Source: Actinocorallia populi
GTDB taxonomy: Bacteria; Actinomycetota; Actinomycetes; Streptosporangiales; Streptosporangiaceae
DNA length: 64,000 nt
Reading direction: 5' to 3'
Assembly: GCF_002995495.1 (NCBI RefSeq)
Contig: NZ_PVZV01000001.1
Location: 930,001-994,000, forward strand
Below the pieces are notes generated by a model. The model was given only the letters and a program-made list of their open reading frames with translations. It was not told where the DNA came from and searched no databases. Position 1 is the stretch's first letter. Each line of letters begins with the position of its first letter. This document shows positions 49,934 through 58,179 of the stretch, piece after piece. A program made the position numbers and the translations under genes.

Positions 49934-51058
49934 TCAGGACAGCTTCGCGATCGCCTCTCGACCGCCCTCCAGGAAGCCCTTCCACGGTCCGTCCTCGTCC
50001 TGCTTGGAGCGGGGCTCGACGACGCCGTGCCAGAACTTGTTGAGGATCGCCAGGTCCTCGGGGCTGCGCCGGGCCAGCGAGCCGACCATCGACCCGGCGA
50101 GCGTCTCGGCGCGCAGCGCGCGGTCGCCGAAGAACTGGCTGTGCAGGATCGCGTCCTCCAGCACGCCGATCTGCTCGGCGGTGGACAGCGACGACTCCAG
50201 CCGCTCGTCGTCGCTGCTCGCCGAGGCCGCGGCGGCCCGCAGGTCGGCGAAACTCTGCAGCAGCACGTCCAGCAGGGTGGGCGGCACGTCCAGCTCGATC
50301 TGGTGGCGGCGCAGCAGTTCGGTGGTGCGGAACCGGACGATCTCCGCCTCGCTGTTCTTGCTCGCCACCATGGGGATGCGCACGAAGTTGAACCGGCGCT
50401 TGAGCGCGGACGACAGGTCGTTCACGCCGCGGTCGCGGCTGTTGGCCGTGGCGATGACGGAGAACCCGGGCTTGGCGAAGACGATGTTGTCGCCGTTGCC
50501 GTCGCTCAGTTCGGGGATCGACACGTACTTCTCCGACAGGATGGAGATCAGCGCGTCCTGCACGTCGCTGGTGGAGCGGGTGAGCTCCTCGAACCGGCCG
50601 ACGACGCCCCGCTCCATCGCCGTCATGATCGGCGAGGGGATCAACGACTCCCGCGACTGCCCCTTGGCGATCACCATGGAGACGTTCCACGAGTACTTGA
50701 TGTGGTCCTCGGTGGTGCCGGCCGTGCCCTGCACCACCAGCGTGGAGTTGCGGCAGATCGCCGCCGACAGCAGTTCGGCCAGCCAGCTCTTGCCGGTGCC
50801 GGGGTCGCCGATGAGCAGCAGACCCCGGTCGGACGCGAGCGTCACGATGGCGCGCTCGACGATGCTCCGGTCGCCGAACCACTTCTGGGGGATCTCGCGC
50901 TCCAGCCCGTCGGACCGCTCCGAGCCGAGGACGAACGTGCGGATCATCCTGGGGCTGAGCCGCCACGAGAACGGCCTGTGCCCGTCGTCGGCGGACTCCA
51001 GCCAGTCGAGCTCCTCGGCGTACTTCACCTCGGCGGGGGCGCGCAGCAGGTCACTCAT
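49934..51058 (-). CDS. MoxR-family AAA+ ATPase (YehL-like)
   Basis: 374 residues. Walker A is IGDPGTGKSWL (about 83-93), sensor 1 VIATANSRDRG (Asn about 206), arginine-finger region ALKRRFNF. The Walker B position reads GRFEELTRSTSDVQDALISIL, so the usual Asp-Glu-x-Asn-Arg is Glu-Glu-x-Thr-Arg. MoxR proteins act with vWA proteins as chaperone-like complexes that remodel or load cofactors into clients. The vWA gene ends eight bases upstream and an intervening GGAGAA serves as ribosome-binding site. Third-from-last in a five-gene operon with DUF5682 next. Confidence 0.93.
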   Translation of the reverse strand: MSDLLRAPAEVKYAEELDWLESADDGHRPFSWRLSPRMIRTFVLGSERSDGLEREIPQKWFGDRSIVERAIVTLASDRGLLLIGDPGTGKSWLAELLSAAICRNSTLVVQGTAGTTEDHIKYSWNVSMVIAKGQSRESLIPSPIMTAMERGVVGRFEELTRSTSDVQDALISILSEKYVSIPELSDGNGDNIVFAKPGFSVIATANSRDRGVNDLSSALKRRFNFVRIPMVASKNSEAEIVRFRTTELLRRHQIELDVPPTLLDVLLQSFADLRAAAASASSDDERLESSLSTAEQIGVLEDAILHSQFFGDRALRAETLAGSMVGSLARRSPEDLAILNKFWHGVVEPRSKQDEDGPWKGFLEGGREAIAKLS

Positions 51059-51066
51059 CGGTTCTC

Positions 51067-52347
51067 CTAGTCGAGGAAGTTCTTGAGCTCGAAGACGAGC
51101 TTGCGGATGTGACCCGAGATCACGGGGGTGCCCAGGTCCTTGAAGCGCTGGCGGAACCACGGGTTCACGCTCTGGTGGCCGGAGCTGTTGACCGAGCCGA
51201 CCGGGATGAACCTCACCCCGGAGCGGTGCACCTCCTGGATGCCGTCGAACAGCGGCTGGGACCGGTCGAACTCGTAGAAGTCCGAGATCCACACCATCAC
51301 GGTGTTCCGCGGGTCGGCGATCTTCGGGCGGGCCATGGCCATGGCGACGGGGCCGTCGTTGCCGCCGCCGAGCCTGGTGCGCAGCAGCACCTCGAACGGG
51401 TCGTCCACCCAGGGGGTGAGGTCGAGCGCGCGGGTGTCGTAGGCGATGAGGTGCACGTCGACCTTGGGCAGCCCGGCGAAGATCGACGCGAGGATGGTGC
51501 AGTTGACCATCGAGTCGACCATCGAGCCGGACTGGTCGACCACCACGATCAGGCGGGCGGGCGTGGTGCGCTTGGCGGTCTGCCTGAAGAACAGCCGGTC
51601 GACGTAGAGGCGCTCGTCCTCCGGGCTCCAGTTGGTGAGGTTCTTCCAGATCGTCCGGTCGAGGTCGAGGTTGCGGAACACCCGCTTGGGCGGCACCGAG
51701 CGGTCGATCTTCCCGGTGCTGGTCTGCTGCACCTGGGTGCGCAGCACCTCGGCGACCTCGTCGACGTACCGGCGGATCAACGCCTTGGCGTTGGCCAGCG
51801 CCACGCCCGAGAGGTTGGCCTTGTCGCGCAGCAGCTGCTCGATGAGCGACATGCTCGGCTTGAGCTGCCGGGCGAGCGCGGGGTCGGCCAGCACCTCGCG
51901 CAGCCGCATCCGGCTGACGAGGTCGCCTTCGAGCTCGCCCAGCACGCCGCCGAGCTCGGCGGCGCCCGCCTCGCCCGCGGCGCGTTCCAGCCAGTGCCGG
52001 TCGCGCTGCCAGTCGGCCAGCGCCGAGGCCGTCACCTGGCCCGAGCCGGTGGCGAACACGTTGAGCAGCAGCTTGGAGAAGAGCGCGGCCCGCCGTACCC
52101 GCTCGCCCGGGGCCTCGTCCAGGTCCGTGGTCTCGGACAGCTCCTGGAATCCGGCCTCCAGTTCGGGAAAGCGCTGCACCAGGTTGTCGACCGAGACGCC
52201 CGGGTCGAGCAGCGCCGGGGGCAGCCCGAGGTCGTCGACGACGGCGACGCTCGCCGCCTCCAGCGACGGCTGCTCCTCGGGGTCGAACAGGCGGGCCAGG
52301 AGCCTCCAGTAGAGGACCTGCCGCCGGTGCGCTTCGGCTTCGCTCAT
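51067..52347 (-). CDS. vWA-domain protein (YehP-like)
   Basis: 426 residues. The N-terminal 230 residues are helical and family-specific. A C-terminal von Willebrand A domain (about 265-410) has an intact MIDAS: VVVDQSGSMVDSM (D271, S273, S275) with VMVWISDFYEF later. It therefore should bind a divalent metal and a partner protein. Together with the MoxR ATPase it forms the expected chaperone pair. It overlaps the upstream gene by four bases (ATGA) and is spaced eight bases from the ATPase gene. Confidence 0.94.
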   Translation of the reverse strand: MSEAEAHRRQVLYWRLLARLFDPEEQPSLEAASVAVVDDLGLPPALLDPGVSVDNLVQRFPELEAGFQELSETTDLDEAPGERVRRAALFSKLLLNVFATGSGQVTASALADWQRDRHWLERAAGEAGAAELGGVLGELEGDLVSRMRLREVLADPALARQLKPSMSLIEQLLRDKANLSGVALANAKALIRRYVDEVAEVLRTQVQQTSTGKIDRSVPPKRVFRNLDLDRTIWKNLTNWSPEDERLYVDRLFFRQTAKRTTPARLIVVVDQSGSMVDSMVNCTILASIFAGLPKVDVHLIAYDTRALDLTPWVDDPFEVLLRTRLGGGNDGPVAMAMARPKIADPRNTVMVWISDFYEFDRSQPLFDGIQEVHRSGVRFIPVGSVNSSGHQSVNPWFRQRFKDLGTPVISGHIRKLVFELKNFLD

Positions 52348-53735
52348 CTGCGCAGCAACCTTCCCGCCCGTTCACGAAGGACGGCCACGGAGTCACCGGA
52401 CCTGGCCTCGGCCTTGACGACCTTCGGGTCGGTGGGGCCCAGCGCCCAGTCGCCGGTGTGCGCCTCGAACGGCTTGCGTTTGGCCGTCCCCTGGACGGCG
52501 AGCGGCTGGGCCTTCCACCGTCCGGCGTCCCAGCGGACCAGCCCGACGCACGCGGAGGAGGCCTTGACGAGCTCGGACGTGAGGGGACCGCAGGACGGCA
52601 GCCGGTCGAAGTCGACATCGAGGACGCGGTCGCCCAGCCGGAACCCGTCGCCGTCGACGGTGTACCCCTCGAGCAGCACGGGCTCGGCGATGCGCACCGG
52701 GTGGCGTTCCAGCGGAGGCACCGCGGGAGCGAGGGCCCCGGTGAGCATGACCCGGGCGGTGGTGAAGGGGTCGGCCGGCTCGCCTGCCGCGGCCTGCCCG
52801 TCCTGCCAGACCAGGTCGCCTCCCGCCAGGAGCGGCATTCCGGAGATCTCCAGGACACGGCGTTCGGCCAGCGCGCCCAGCAGCACGGGATGGTCGGACA
52901 GCAGCCGCCACACCGCGGGCCCGGCGATGGTGTCGACCTTCGCCGCGGCGGCGCTCGCCCGGACCAGCCGGGTCCGGGCGCCGCCGGACGGCTCCAGAAC
53001 GGCGTGCACCTGGATCTGCACGGCGGTGTCGTGCTCGTGCACGTCCACGCCGAGCACGAGCAGCCGCCCCGACACCTCTTCAGCGGGTTCGGCCGCGCAC
53101 GCGCGGCCCCCGGCCTGGGCGAGCAGCAGCGCCCGCGACCACAGGTCGGCCCAGCGCCGGACGGGCAGCCGCTCAGCCGTCCCGACCGGGCTGAACGCCC
53201 GCAGTTCGGACGCGAGCCCGTCGAGCAGCACCGCGGGCCTGCGCAGCGCGGGCACCGCGAACAGCGCCTCGATCACCCGATCGGCGGAGGACACCAGGTC
53301 GTACCCCACCCCGCGCCAGCCGGTGATGGCCAGTTCGTGCAGCCAGGCCCGGCATCCGCCGAGCAGGTCGTCGGACACCGGCGGGGCGGGCGGCCGCGTC
53401 CACTCGTCACGGTCGCGGCCGAGCGCGGCGTCCAGCGAGTGGAGCAGCGCGTCGTGCACGGCGCCGAGCAGCGCGGCCCTGCCACCGGCCAGTACCGCGA
53501 GGTGCTCCTCGGTGACGGAGCCCGCGGTGAGCTTTTCGACGGCCTCGGCCACCGCTTCGCCGATCGGCGAGACGGCCAGGGCCGCGGCCAGCGCCTCCAG
53601 GGCCTCCAGCCGTTCCGGGTCGAGCCGGGCGAACCCGTGGACGAGCGCGTCGTCGAACCCCGCGACCAGGCCGAGCGCCTCCTCGACGCCCTCGGGAGAC
53701 GCGCCGAGCAGTTCGGAGAGCTGGATCTCGAGCAT
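52344..53735 (-). CDS. Unknown protein of the MoxR/vWA operon
   Basis: 463 residues, soluble, Ala/Leu-rich. The first half is helical (AVSPIGEAVAEAVEKLTAGSVTEE, WLHELAITGWRGVGYDLVSSADRVI). The second half has beta-rich segments (RVMLTGALAPAVPPLERHPVRIAEPVLLEGYTV, GDRVLDVDFDRLPSCGPL). I recognise no catalytic motif. It lies between the SWIM gene (one-base TGATG overlap) and the vWA gene (four-base overlap), so it is an integral operon member. It may correspond to the non-SWIM part of YehQ-type proteins, in which case a fused ancestor has been split; this is inference. Confidence 0.82.
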   Translation of the reverse strand: MLEIQLSELLGASPEGVEEALGLVAGFDDALVHGFARLDPERLEALEALAAALAVSPIGEAVAEAVEKLTAGSVTEEHLAVLAGGRAALLGAVHDALLHSLDAALGRDRDEWTRPPAPPVSDDLLGGCRAWLHELAITGWRGVGYDLVSSADRVIEALFAVPALRRPAVLLDGLASELRAFSPVGTAERLPVRRWADLWSRALLLAQAGGRACAAEPAEEVSGRLLVLGVDVHEHDTAVQIQVHAVLEPSGGARTRLVRASAAAAKVDTIAGPAVWRLLSDHPVLLGALAERRVLEISGMPLLAGGDLVWQDGQAAAGEPADPFTTARVMLTGALAPAVPPLERHPVRIAEPVLLEGYTVDGDGFRLGDRVLDVDFDRLPSCGPLTSELVKASSACVGLVRWDAGRWKAQPLAVQGTAKRKPFEAHTGDWALGPTDPKVVKAEARSGDSVAVLRERAGRLLRR

Positions 53736-54271
53736 CAGCGCACCGCCCCGGCCGCCGGGAACCAGTGCAGCTCCGGGACGGGCACCGTGGTGCCCGGCAG
53801 CTCCAGGTAGGACAGGTGCCGCAGGAAACGGCTGAACACGACCGCCGCGTCCGAGGGCTCCGGCGAACCGCCGAGGGCGCTCACCAGGTCGCCGCTCTCG
53901 TCGACGTCGACCTTCAGGTACCGCGCGACGCGCTCCAGCCCGTACTGCAGCACCGCCTCGTCGGCGAGGGCCCGCAGGTGCTTGCAGGGCAGCCCGCGCA
54001 GCCCGCCGCACGGCCGGTTGTTGTTCGTCCGGCAGTTGTAGGCGTGGCTGCCCGCGCTGATCGATGAGACGTACACGCGGCTGATGTCCGAGCCGCTCGA
54101 CACGACCCCCTGCAACCGCCCGTCCGCCAGTTCCACGAAGGGAACCTTCGCCAGCTTGCGCGGCCGCGCCGGCGGGACTATTCGCACCGCGCTCCGCCGC
54201 TCCCAGCCGGCCTCGTCCACGTCCAAGCCCATGCCTCCCGTCACCGACCGGTCTCTGACGACCTCGATCAT
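53735..54271 (-). CDS. SWIM-type zinc-finger protein (YehQ N-terminal-like)
   Basis: 178 residues. The SWIM-like element is at about 77-102: HAYNCRTNNNRPCGGLRGLPCKHLRALADEA. It has C80, C88, C96 and H98, i.e. C-x7-C-x7-C-x-H rather than the classical C-x-C-xn-C-x-H. Preceding strands (LQGVVSSGSDISRVYVSSI) match the usual SWIM context. It should bind zinc and nucleic acid or protein. First gene of the five-gene operon. ATG 54271 has no clear ribosome-binding site. The FAD oxidase gene ends 68 bp upstream on the same strand. Confidence 0.85.
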   Translation of the reverse strand: MIEVVRDRSVTGGMGLDVDEAGWERRSAVRIVPPARPRKLAKVPFVELADGRLQGVVSSGSDISRVYVSSISAGSHAYNCRTNNNRPCGGLRGLPCKHLRALADEAVLQYGLERVARYLKVDVDESGDLVSALGGSPEPSDAAVVFSRFLRHLSYLELPGTTVPVPELHWFPAAGAVR

Positions 54272-54339
54272 GGGCGGCAAGCTACTTCGGGCCTCCGACA
54301 AAATCATGCGGCCCGCGCACAGGCGTGGCCGTCCGCCGA

Positions 54340-55857
54340 TCAGGGAAGCGCGGAGGCCGGGGCGCTGAGCGGGGAGCCGATGCCCTGGGCGTAGCGGAGG
54401 ACGCCGCCGGGGTCGCAGTGTTCCTTCACTTTCAGGAGACGGTCGTAGTTGGGGCCGTAGTAGGCGTCGTGCCAGCCGACGAGGTCGGGGTCGGGGAAGT
54501 TGACGTAGGCGGCCGTGGTGCGCAGGTCGTGGCACAGCAGCCGGTACACGGTGTCGAGTCGGCGGAGCATGCGGTCCACCGATTCGGCGGAGGCCTTCGA
54601 AGCCCAGGAGGCGCCGATGTCGATCACAAAGGTGGCCTGGCGGTGGGGAAAGGCCGTCTCGGCAGAGGAGACGGACGCGGTGGCGCCTCCCATCGCGAAC
54701 AGCGTGACATGGCCGGAGGCACCGGGCACGTCCGGCTTCCAGTAGCGGATCCAATCCGTGACGGCCGCGACGGCCTGCGACGTCGGCCACCGATCGGGTA
54801 CCAGGGATTTGGAGGCCATCGCCTCCGGGCGCTCCTCCATCGCCAGGTGCTTCTGCGCCGCCCAGAAGCCGCGCTGCTCGATGAGCCGCTTGTCCGGGCC
54901 CAGGGACAACATCGGGGCCATGAGCCTCCTCAGCCGGTCCTCGTCGCCGAGGCACTGGCCGAGTAGCGCGATCGAGGGCAGTCCCCGCCCAGGGTGAGAG
55001 AAACCGACGCGGACGTCGAGGTCGCCCGTGTGGTCGCGCTGGAGCAGTTCCCGGAGCATCTCCATCAGCGTGACCCCGTGGTGCGGGGCGAAAGAGAAGT
55101 CGAACACCGTGGAGACCTGCCGGTCGACTCTGACGGCGTCGAAGACGAAGGCCGTGTTGATGCCGAAGTTGCCTCCGGCCCCGCCGCGGCAGGCCCAGAA
55201 CAGGTCGGCGTTCTCCTTTTCGCTCGCGCGCACCAGGGTCCCGTCGGCCAGGACCAGCCGGGTCTCCACCAGCCGGTCGCAGCTCAGCCCCCATTTGCGG
55301 TCGTTGAATCCCAGCCCGCCGCCGAGCGTCAACCCGGCGACGCCCACTCCGGGGCAGCGCCCTCCGGGGAAGTACAGTCCGGTGCCTCCGACTCCGGCCC
55401 GGTAGACGTCGGAGTTGGTCGCGCCACCTCCCACCGCGAGGCGGTCGCCGTGCGGAAACACCTCGCTGATGCGCCGGAGGTCGATCAGCAGGCCGGGTGT
55501 GGTGGAGTGCCCGGCGTAGTTGTGGCCGCCCGAGCGCGGCGTCAGCGGCATACCGTGCTCGACGGCCCACCGGAGGGCCGCCTGGACGTCGCGCTCGGTG
55601 GCGCAGGAGACGATGCCGGCCGGCCGGAGGTCCGCGTAACGCAGGTTCTGCGGCAGGGCGAGCTTGGCGTATCCGGTGTCGTCGGGGCGGTGGAGGCGTG
55701 CCGCGGGGCTGAGCGCCCGGCGGAGGCTCCGCCAGGCCGACCGGTCGGGAACGGCTCGTCGGAGGGCCGCCGCGGGAGCGGGTCCGAGCAGACCGGCGGC
55801 CATCCCGCCGGCGGCGATCCGTGCTCCCGCTCGCAGAACATCACGTCGATTGCGCAT
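54340..55857 (-). CDS. Tat-exported berberine-bridge-type FAD oxidoreductase
   Basis: 505 residues. A twin-arginine-type signal (RNRRDVLRAGARIAAGGMAAGLL) precedes a PCMH-type FAD domain. RSGGHNYAGHS carries the His and GGRCPGVGVAGLTLGGGLGF the Cys of bicovalent flavinylation. The C-terminal BBE motif is AYVNFPDPDLVGWHDAYYGPNYDRLLKVKEHCDPGGVLRYAQGI. It should oxidise an alcohol, sugar or alkaloid-like compound outside the cell, reducing oxygen. A 17-bp palindrome 72 bp upstream may control it. The TetR gene lies upstream on the same strand. Confidence 0.93.
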   Translation of the reverse strand: MRNRRDVLRAGARIAAGGMAAGLLGPAPAAALRRAVPDRSAWRSLRRALSPAARLHRPDDTGYAKLALPQNLRYADLRPAGIVSCATERDVQAALRWAVEHGMPLTPRSGGHNYAGHSTTPGLLIDLRRISEVFPHGDRLAVGGGATNSDVYRAGVGGTGLYFPGGRCPGVGVAGLTLGGGLGFNDRKWGLSCDRLVETRLVLADGTLVRASEKENADLFWACRGGAGGNFGINTAFVFDAVRVDRQVSTVFDFSFAPHHGVTLMEMLRELLQRDHTGDLDVRVGFSHPGRGLPSIALLGQCLGDEDRLRRLMAPMLSLGPDKRLIEQRGFWAAQKHLAMEERPEAMASKSLVPDRWPTSQAVAAVTDWIRYWKPDVPGASGHVTLFAMGGATASVSSAETAFPHRQATFVIDIGASWASKASAESVDRMLRRLDTVYRLLCHDLRTTAAYVNFPDPDLVGWHDAYYGPNYDRLLKVKEHCDPGGVLRYAQGIGSPLSAPASALP

Positions 55858-55928
55858 GACTTCCCCCCTGGGACGTGCGGAGTGGGTACTCGCGCCGGTG
55901 CCTCCGGCGACACGGCCGCCCTACCGAT

Positions 55929-55945
55929 GATCACCCCGGGTGATC
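55929..55945. promoter_or_regulatory. Palindrome GATCACCC-C-GGGTGATC before the FAD oxidase
   Basis: Perfect 8-bp arms around a single base, 72-88 bp upstream of the FAD oxidase start (55857) and 95 bp downstream of the TetR stop. Suitable as an operator or activator site for the oxidase gene. The binding protein is unknown. Confidence 0.55.
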
Positions 55946-56039
55946 GTCCGAAATCTCCCGTCAGGAGAAAGTTCTGGTCACGGGGCGAGGCCCGCGCCGT
56001 ACCGCGCGGGGACCGGGCAGGGGGGCGTGGCCCCGCGGG

Positions 56040-56687
56040 TCAGCGGAGGCGGTGGTGCAGGGGGGCGGCCAGGTCGGTGGTGGTCAGGAGGAGGGCCACG
56101 GTGTAGTCGACGAGGTGGTCGCGGGTGATGCCGAGCTCGCCGCGCAGCCAGGCGGCGATCAGGTCCCACAGGCCCGAGGTGAGGGTCAGGCCGGTCAGCT
56201 CCAGGTCGGTGTCCGACAGGGGGTGCGGGTCGAGCAGCTCGCGGGTCTGGGCCGTGAAGATCGTGGTGAGGGACTGGATGATCTGGCGCCTGCGCTCCTG
56301 GAGCAGGGGGTGGGCGGGGAACTCGTGCGCCAGGATGCGGGAGAGGCGCGGGTCGGCGGTGAGGAAGTCGACGGTGGCGTCCACGGAGGCGCGGACCCGC
56401 TCCTGCAGGTCGCGGGGGGAGCTGCGGGCGGCGTCGAGGATCGCGGCGGTGCCCCGGGCCGCCTGCTCGTCGACGATCGCCAGCAGCAGGGCGTCCCGGT
56501 CGGCGAAGCTCTCGTAGAAGTACCGGTCGTTGAGGCCGGCCTGGGTGCACACGCCCCGGACGGTCGTGGCGGCCCAGCCCCGGGTGCCCAGCAGCTCCAG
56601 GCCCGCTTCGAGCAGCGCGGCGCGGCGCAGGGCCCGGCGCTGCTCGGCGGGCACTCCGCGGTAGGGGCGGGTGCGTGGGGATGTCAC
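56040..56687 (-). CDS. TetR-family regulator
   Basis: 215 residues. HTH (about 15-62): LRRAALLEAGLELLGTRGWAATTVRGVCTQAGLNDRYFYESFADRDALLLAIV, with the unusual recognition end LNDRYFYESF seen in a group of actinobacterial TetR proteins. The C-terminal domain contains SRILAHEFPAHPLLQERRRQIIQSL. GTG 56687 was chosen; an in-frame ATG at 56819 would extend it across the operator into the P450 start. It is divergent from the P450/DUF1214/sulfotransferase operon, with a 28-bp perfect inverted repeat between. Confidence 0.9.
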   Translation of the reverse strand: MTSPRTRPYRGVPAEQRRALRRAALLEAGLELLGTRGWAATTVRGVCTQAGLNDRYFYESFADRDALLLAIVDEQAARGTAAILDAARSSPRDLQERVRASVDATVDFLTADPRLSRILAHEFPAHPLLQERRRQIIQSLTTIFTAQTRELLDPHPLSDTDLELTGLTLTSGLWDLIAAWLRGELGITRDHLVDYTVALLLTTTDLAAPLHHRLR

Positions 56688-56750
56688 AGCACCCGATTGT
56701 GCCGCACCTCTTGACGCCGTCCCGAATTTTGGTGATCGTTGACACCGGAT

Positions 56751-56778
56751 ATTTCTGGTGTTCTCGTACACCAGAAAT
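56751..56778. promoter_or_regulatory. 28-bp operator with perfect 11-bp arms
   Basis: ATTTCTGGTGT (56751-56761), spacer TCTCGT, ACACCAGAAAT (56768-56778): one of the strongest inverted repeats in the window, in the 124-bp region between the TetR gene and the divergent P450 operon. The ACACC half-element recurs just upstream (near 56742). Very probably the TetR binding site controlling both directions. Confidence 0.85.
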
Positions 56779-56811
56779 GGATCACGGCTGAGGCGGGAAA
56801 GGCGGTCACCG

Positions 56812-58176
56812 GTGACCACGGACTACTCCACAGGACCCTCGGGATTCACCCTCGAGGACGTCAACCTGGGCGACCTGCGCTTCTGGGAACGGCCGCTGGA
56901 CGAGCGGGCGCAGGGGTTCGCCGTACTGCGCGCCCAGCCCGGTCCGCAGTTCTTCACCCTCCCCAAGATGCCCTTCGTCGGACAGCAGCCCGGCTCCTGG
57001 GCGCTCGTCCGCCACGCCGACGTGGCCGAGGCCAGCCGCAACCCCGAGGTGTTCAGCAGCGAGCCCACCGCCACCCAGCCGATCGACGCGCCGGGCATCG
57101 TCGACAGGTACTTCCGCTCGATGATCGACATGGACGACCCGCGGCACGCCAAGATCCGCCGGATCGTCTCCCGCGCGTTCAGCCCCCGGATGCTGGCCAA
57201 GGCCGAGGACGACATCGCGGCACGCGCCAAGCGCATCGTGGACGAGCTGATCGAGGCGGGCCCCGGCGTGGACTTCGTCGCCAACGCGGCGGTGCGGCTG
57301 CCCGTCGAGGTCATCTGCGACATGCTCGGCATCCCGGCCGAGCAGCACGCGAAGGTGGTGAAGCTGAGCAACATCAGCACCGGCTACACCGACCCCGAGT
57401 ACGTGGGCGCCACCATGGACTACAGCACCGGTGTCGGCAAGATGAGCCACCTCGGGATGGCACGGTCGATGGGCACGATCGCCTCGGCGGGCTGGCAGCT
57501 GCACCGGCTGGCGACCAAGCTCGGCAAGGAGCGGATCGCCAAGCCCACCGACGACCTCACCTCCGCGCTGGTGAACGCCAACATCGACGGCGAGCAGCTG
57601 ACCCCCCAGGAGTTCGGCGCGTTCTTCCTGCTGCTGGTCGTCGCCGGCAACGAGACCACCCGCAACGCCCTCGCGCACACCCTGAAGCTGCTCACCGACC
57701 ACCCCGACCAGCGCGCGCTGCTGATGGAGGACTTCGACGGCCGCATCGCCGGAGCCATCGAGGAGGTCATCCGCTACGCCAGCCCGGTCATCTTCATGCG
57801 CCGCAACGTCACCCGCGACCACGAGATGAACGGCCACCAGTACCGCAAGGGCGACAAGGTGATGCTGTACTACTGGGCCGCCAACCGCGACGAAGCGGTC
57901 TTCACCGACCCCGAGAAGTTCGACATCACCCGCTCGCCGAACCCGCACATCGGCTTCGGCGGCCCCGGCCCGCACTTCTGCCTGGGCGCCAACCTGGCCC
58001 GGCGAGAGCTCACCGTGATGCTGCGGGAGCTGTACACCCGCCTGCCCGACATCCGCTCCGAAGGCGAGCCGGACCGGCTGTTGTCCGGATTCATCAACGG
58101 ATACAAGCGGCTGAACTGCACCTTCACCCCGCCGACGTCCGTTCCGGCCGGTCGTTCCGCGAGCGAAGGCTCCTGA
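56812..58176 (+). CDS. Cytochrome P450, CYP124/125/128-like
   Basis: 454 residues. Motifs: I-helix VVAGNETTRNALAH (about 278-291), K-helix EEVIRYASP, and heme loop FGGPGPHFCLGANLARRE with the thiolate Cys. A-G-N-E-T-T-R-N and the F-G-G-x-G-x-H-x-C loop are typical of the mycobacterial group hydroxylating sterol or isoprenoid side-chain ends (CYP124, CYP125, CYP128). GTG 56812 is chosen; an in-frame ATG at 56758 starts inside the operator. The next gene begins four bases after its stop. With DUF1214 and sulfotransferase genes it suggests hydroxylation then sulfation of a lipid. Confidence 0.92.
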   Translation: MTTDYSTGPSGFTLEDVNLGDLRFWERPLDERAQGFAVLRAQPGPQFFTLPKMPFVGQQPGSWALVRHADVAEASRNPEVFSSEPTATQPIDAPGIVDRYFRSMIDMDDPRHAKIRRIVSRAFSPRMLAKAEDDIAARAKRIVDELIEAGPGVDFVANAAVRLPVEVICDMLGIPAEQHAKVVKLSNISTGYTDPEYVGATMDYSTGVGKMSHLGMARSMGTIASAGWQLHRLATKLGKERIAKPTDDLTSALVNANIDGEQLTPQEFGAFFLLLVVAGNETTRNALAHTLKLLTDHPDQRALLMEDFDGRIAGAIEEVIRYASPVIFMRRNVTRDHEMNGHQYRKGDKVMLYYWAANRDEAVFTDPEKFDITRSPNPHIGFGGPGPHFCLGANLARRELTVMLRELYTRLPDIRSEGEPDRLLSGFINGYKRLNCTFTPPTSVPAGRSASEGS

Positions 58177-58179
58177 TCG

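Noticed and set aside
46536-51086. A 1516-codon open frame on the plus strand opposite the DUF5682/MoxR genes
   Set aside because: Its translation has no domain and mirrors the GC-rich third-position bias of the real minus-strand genes. The minus strand shows recognisable DUF5682 and AAA+ motifs over the same bases.
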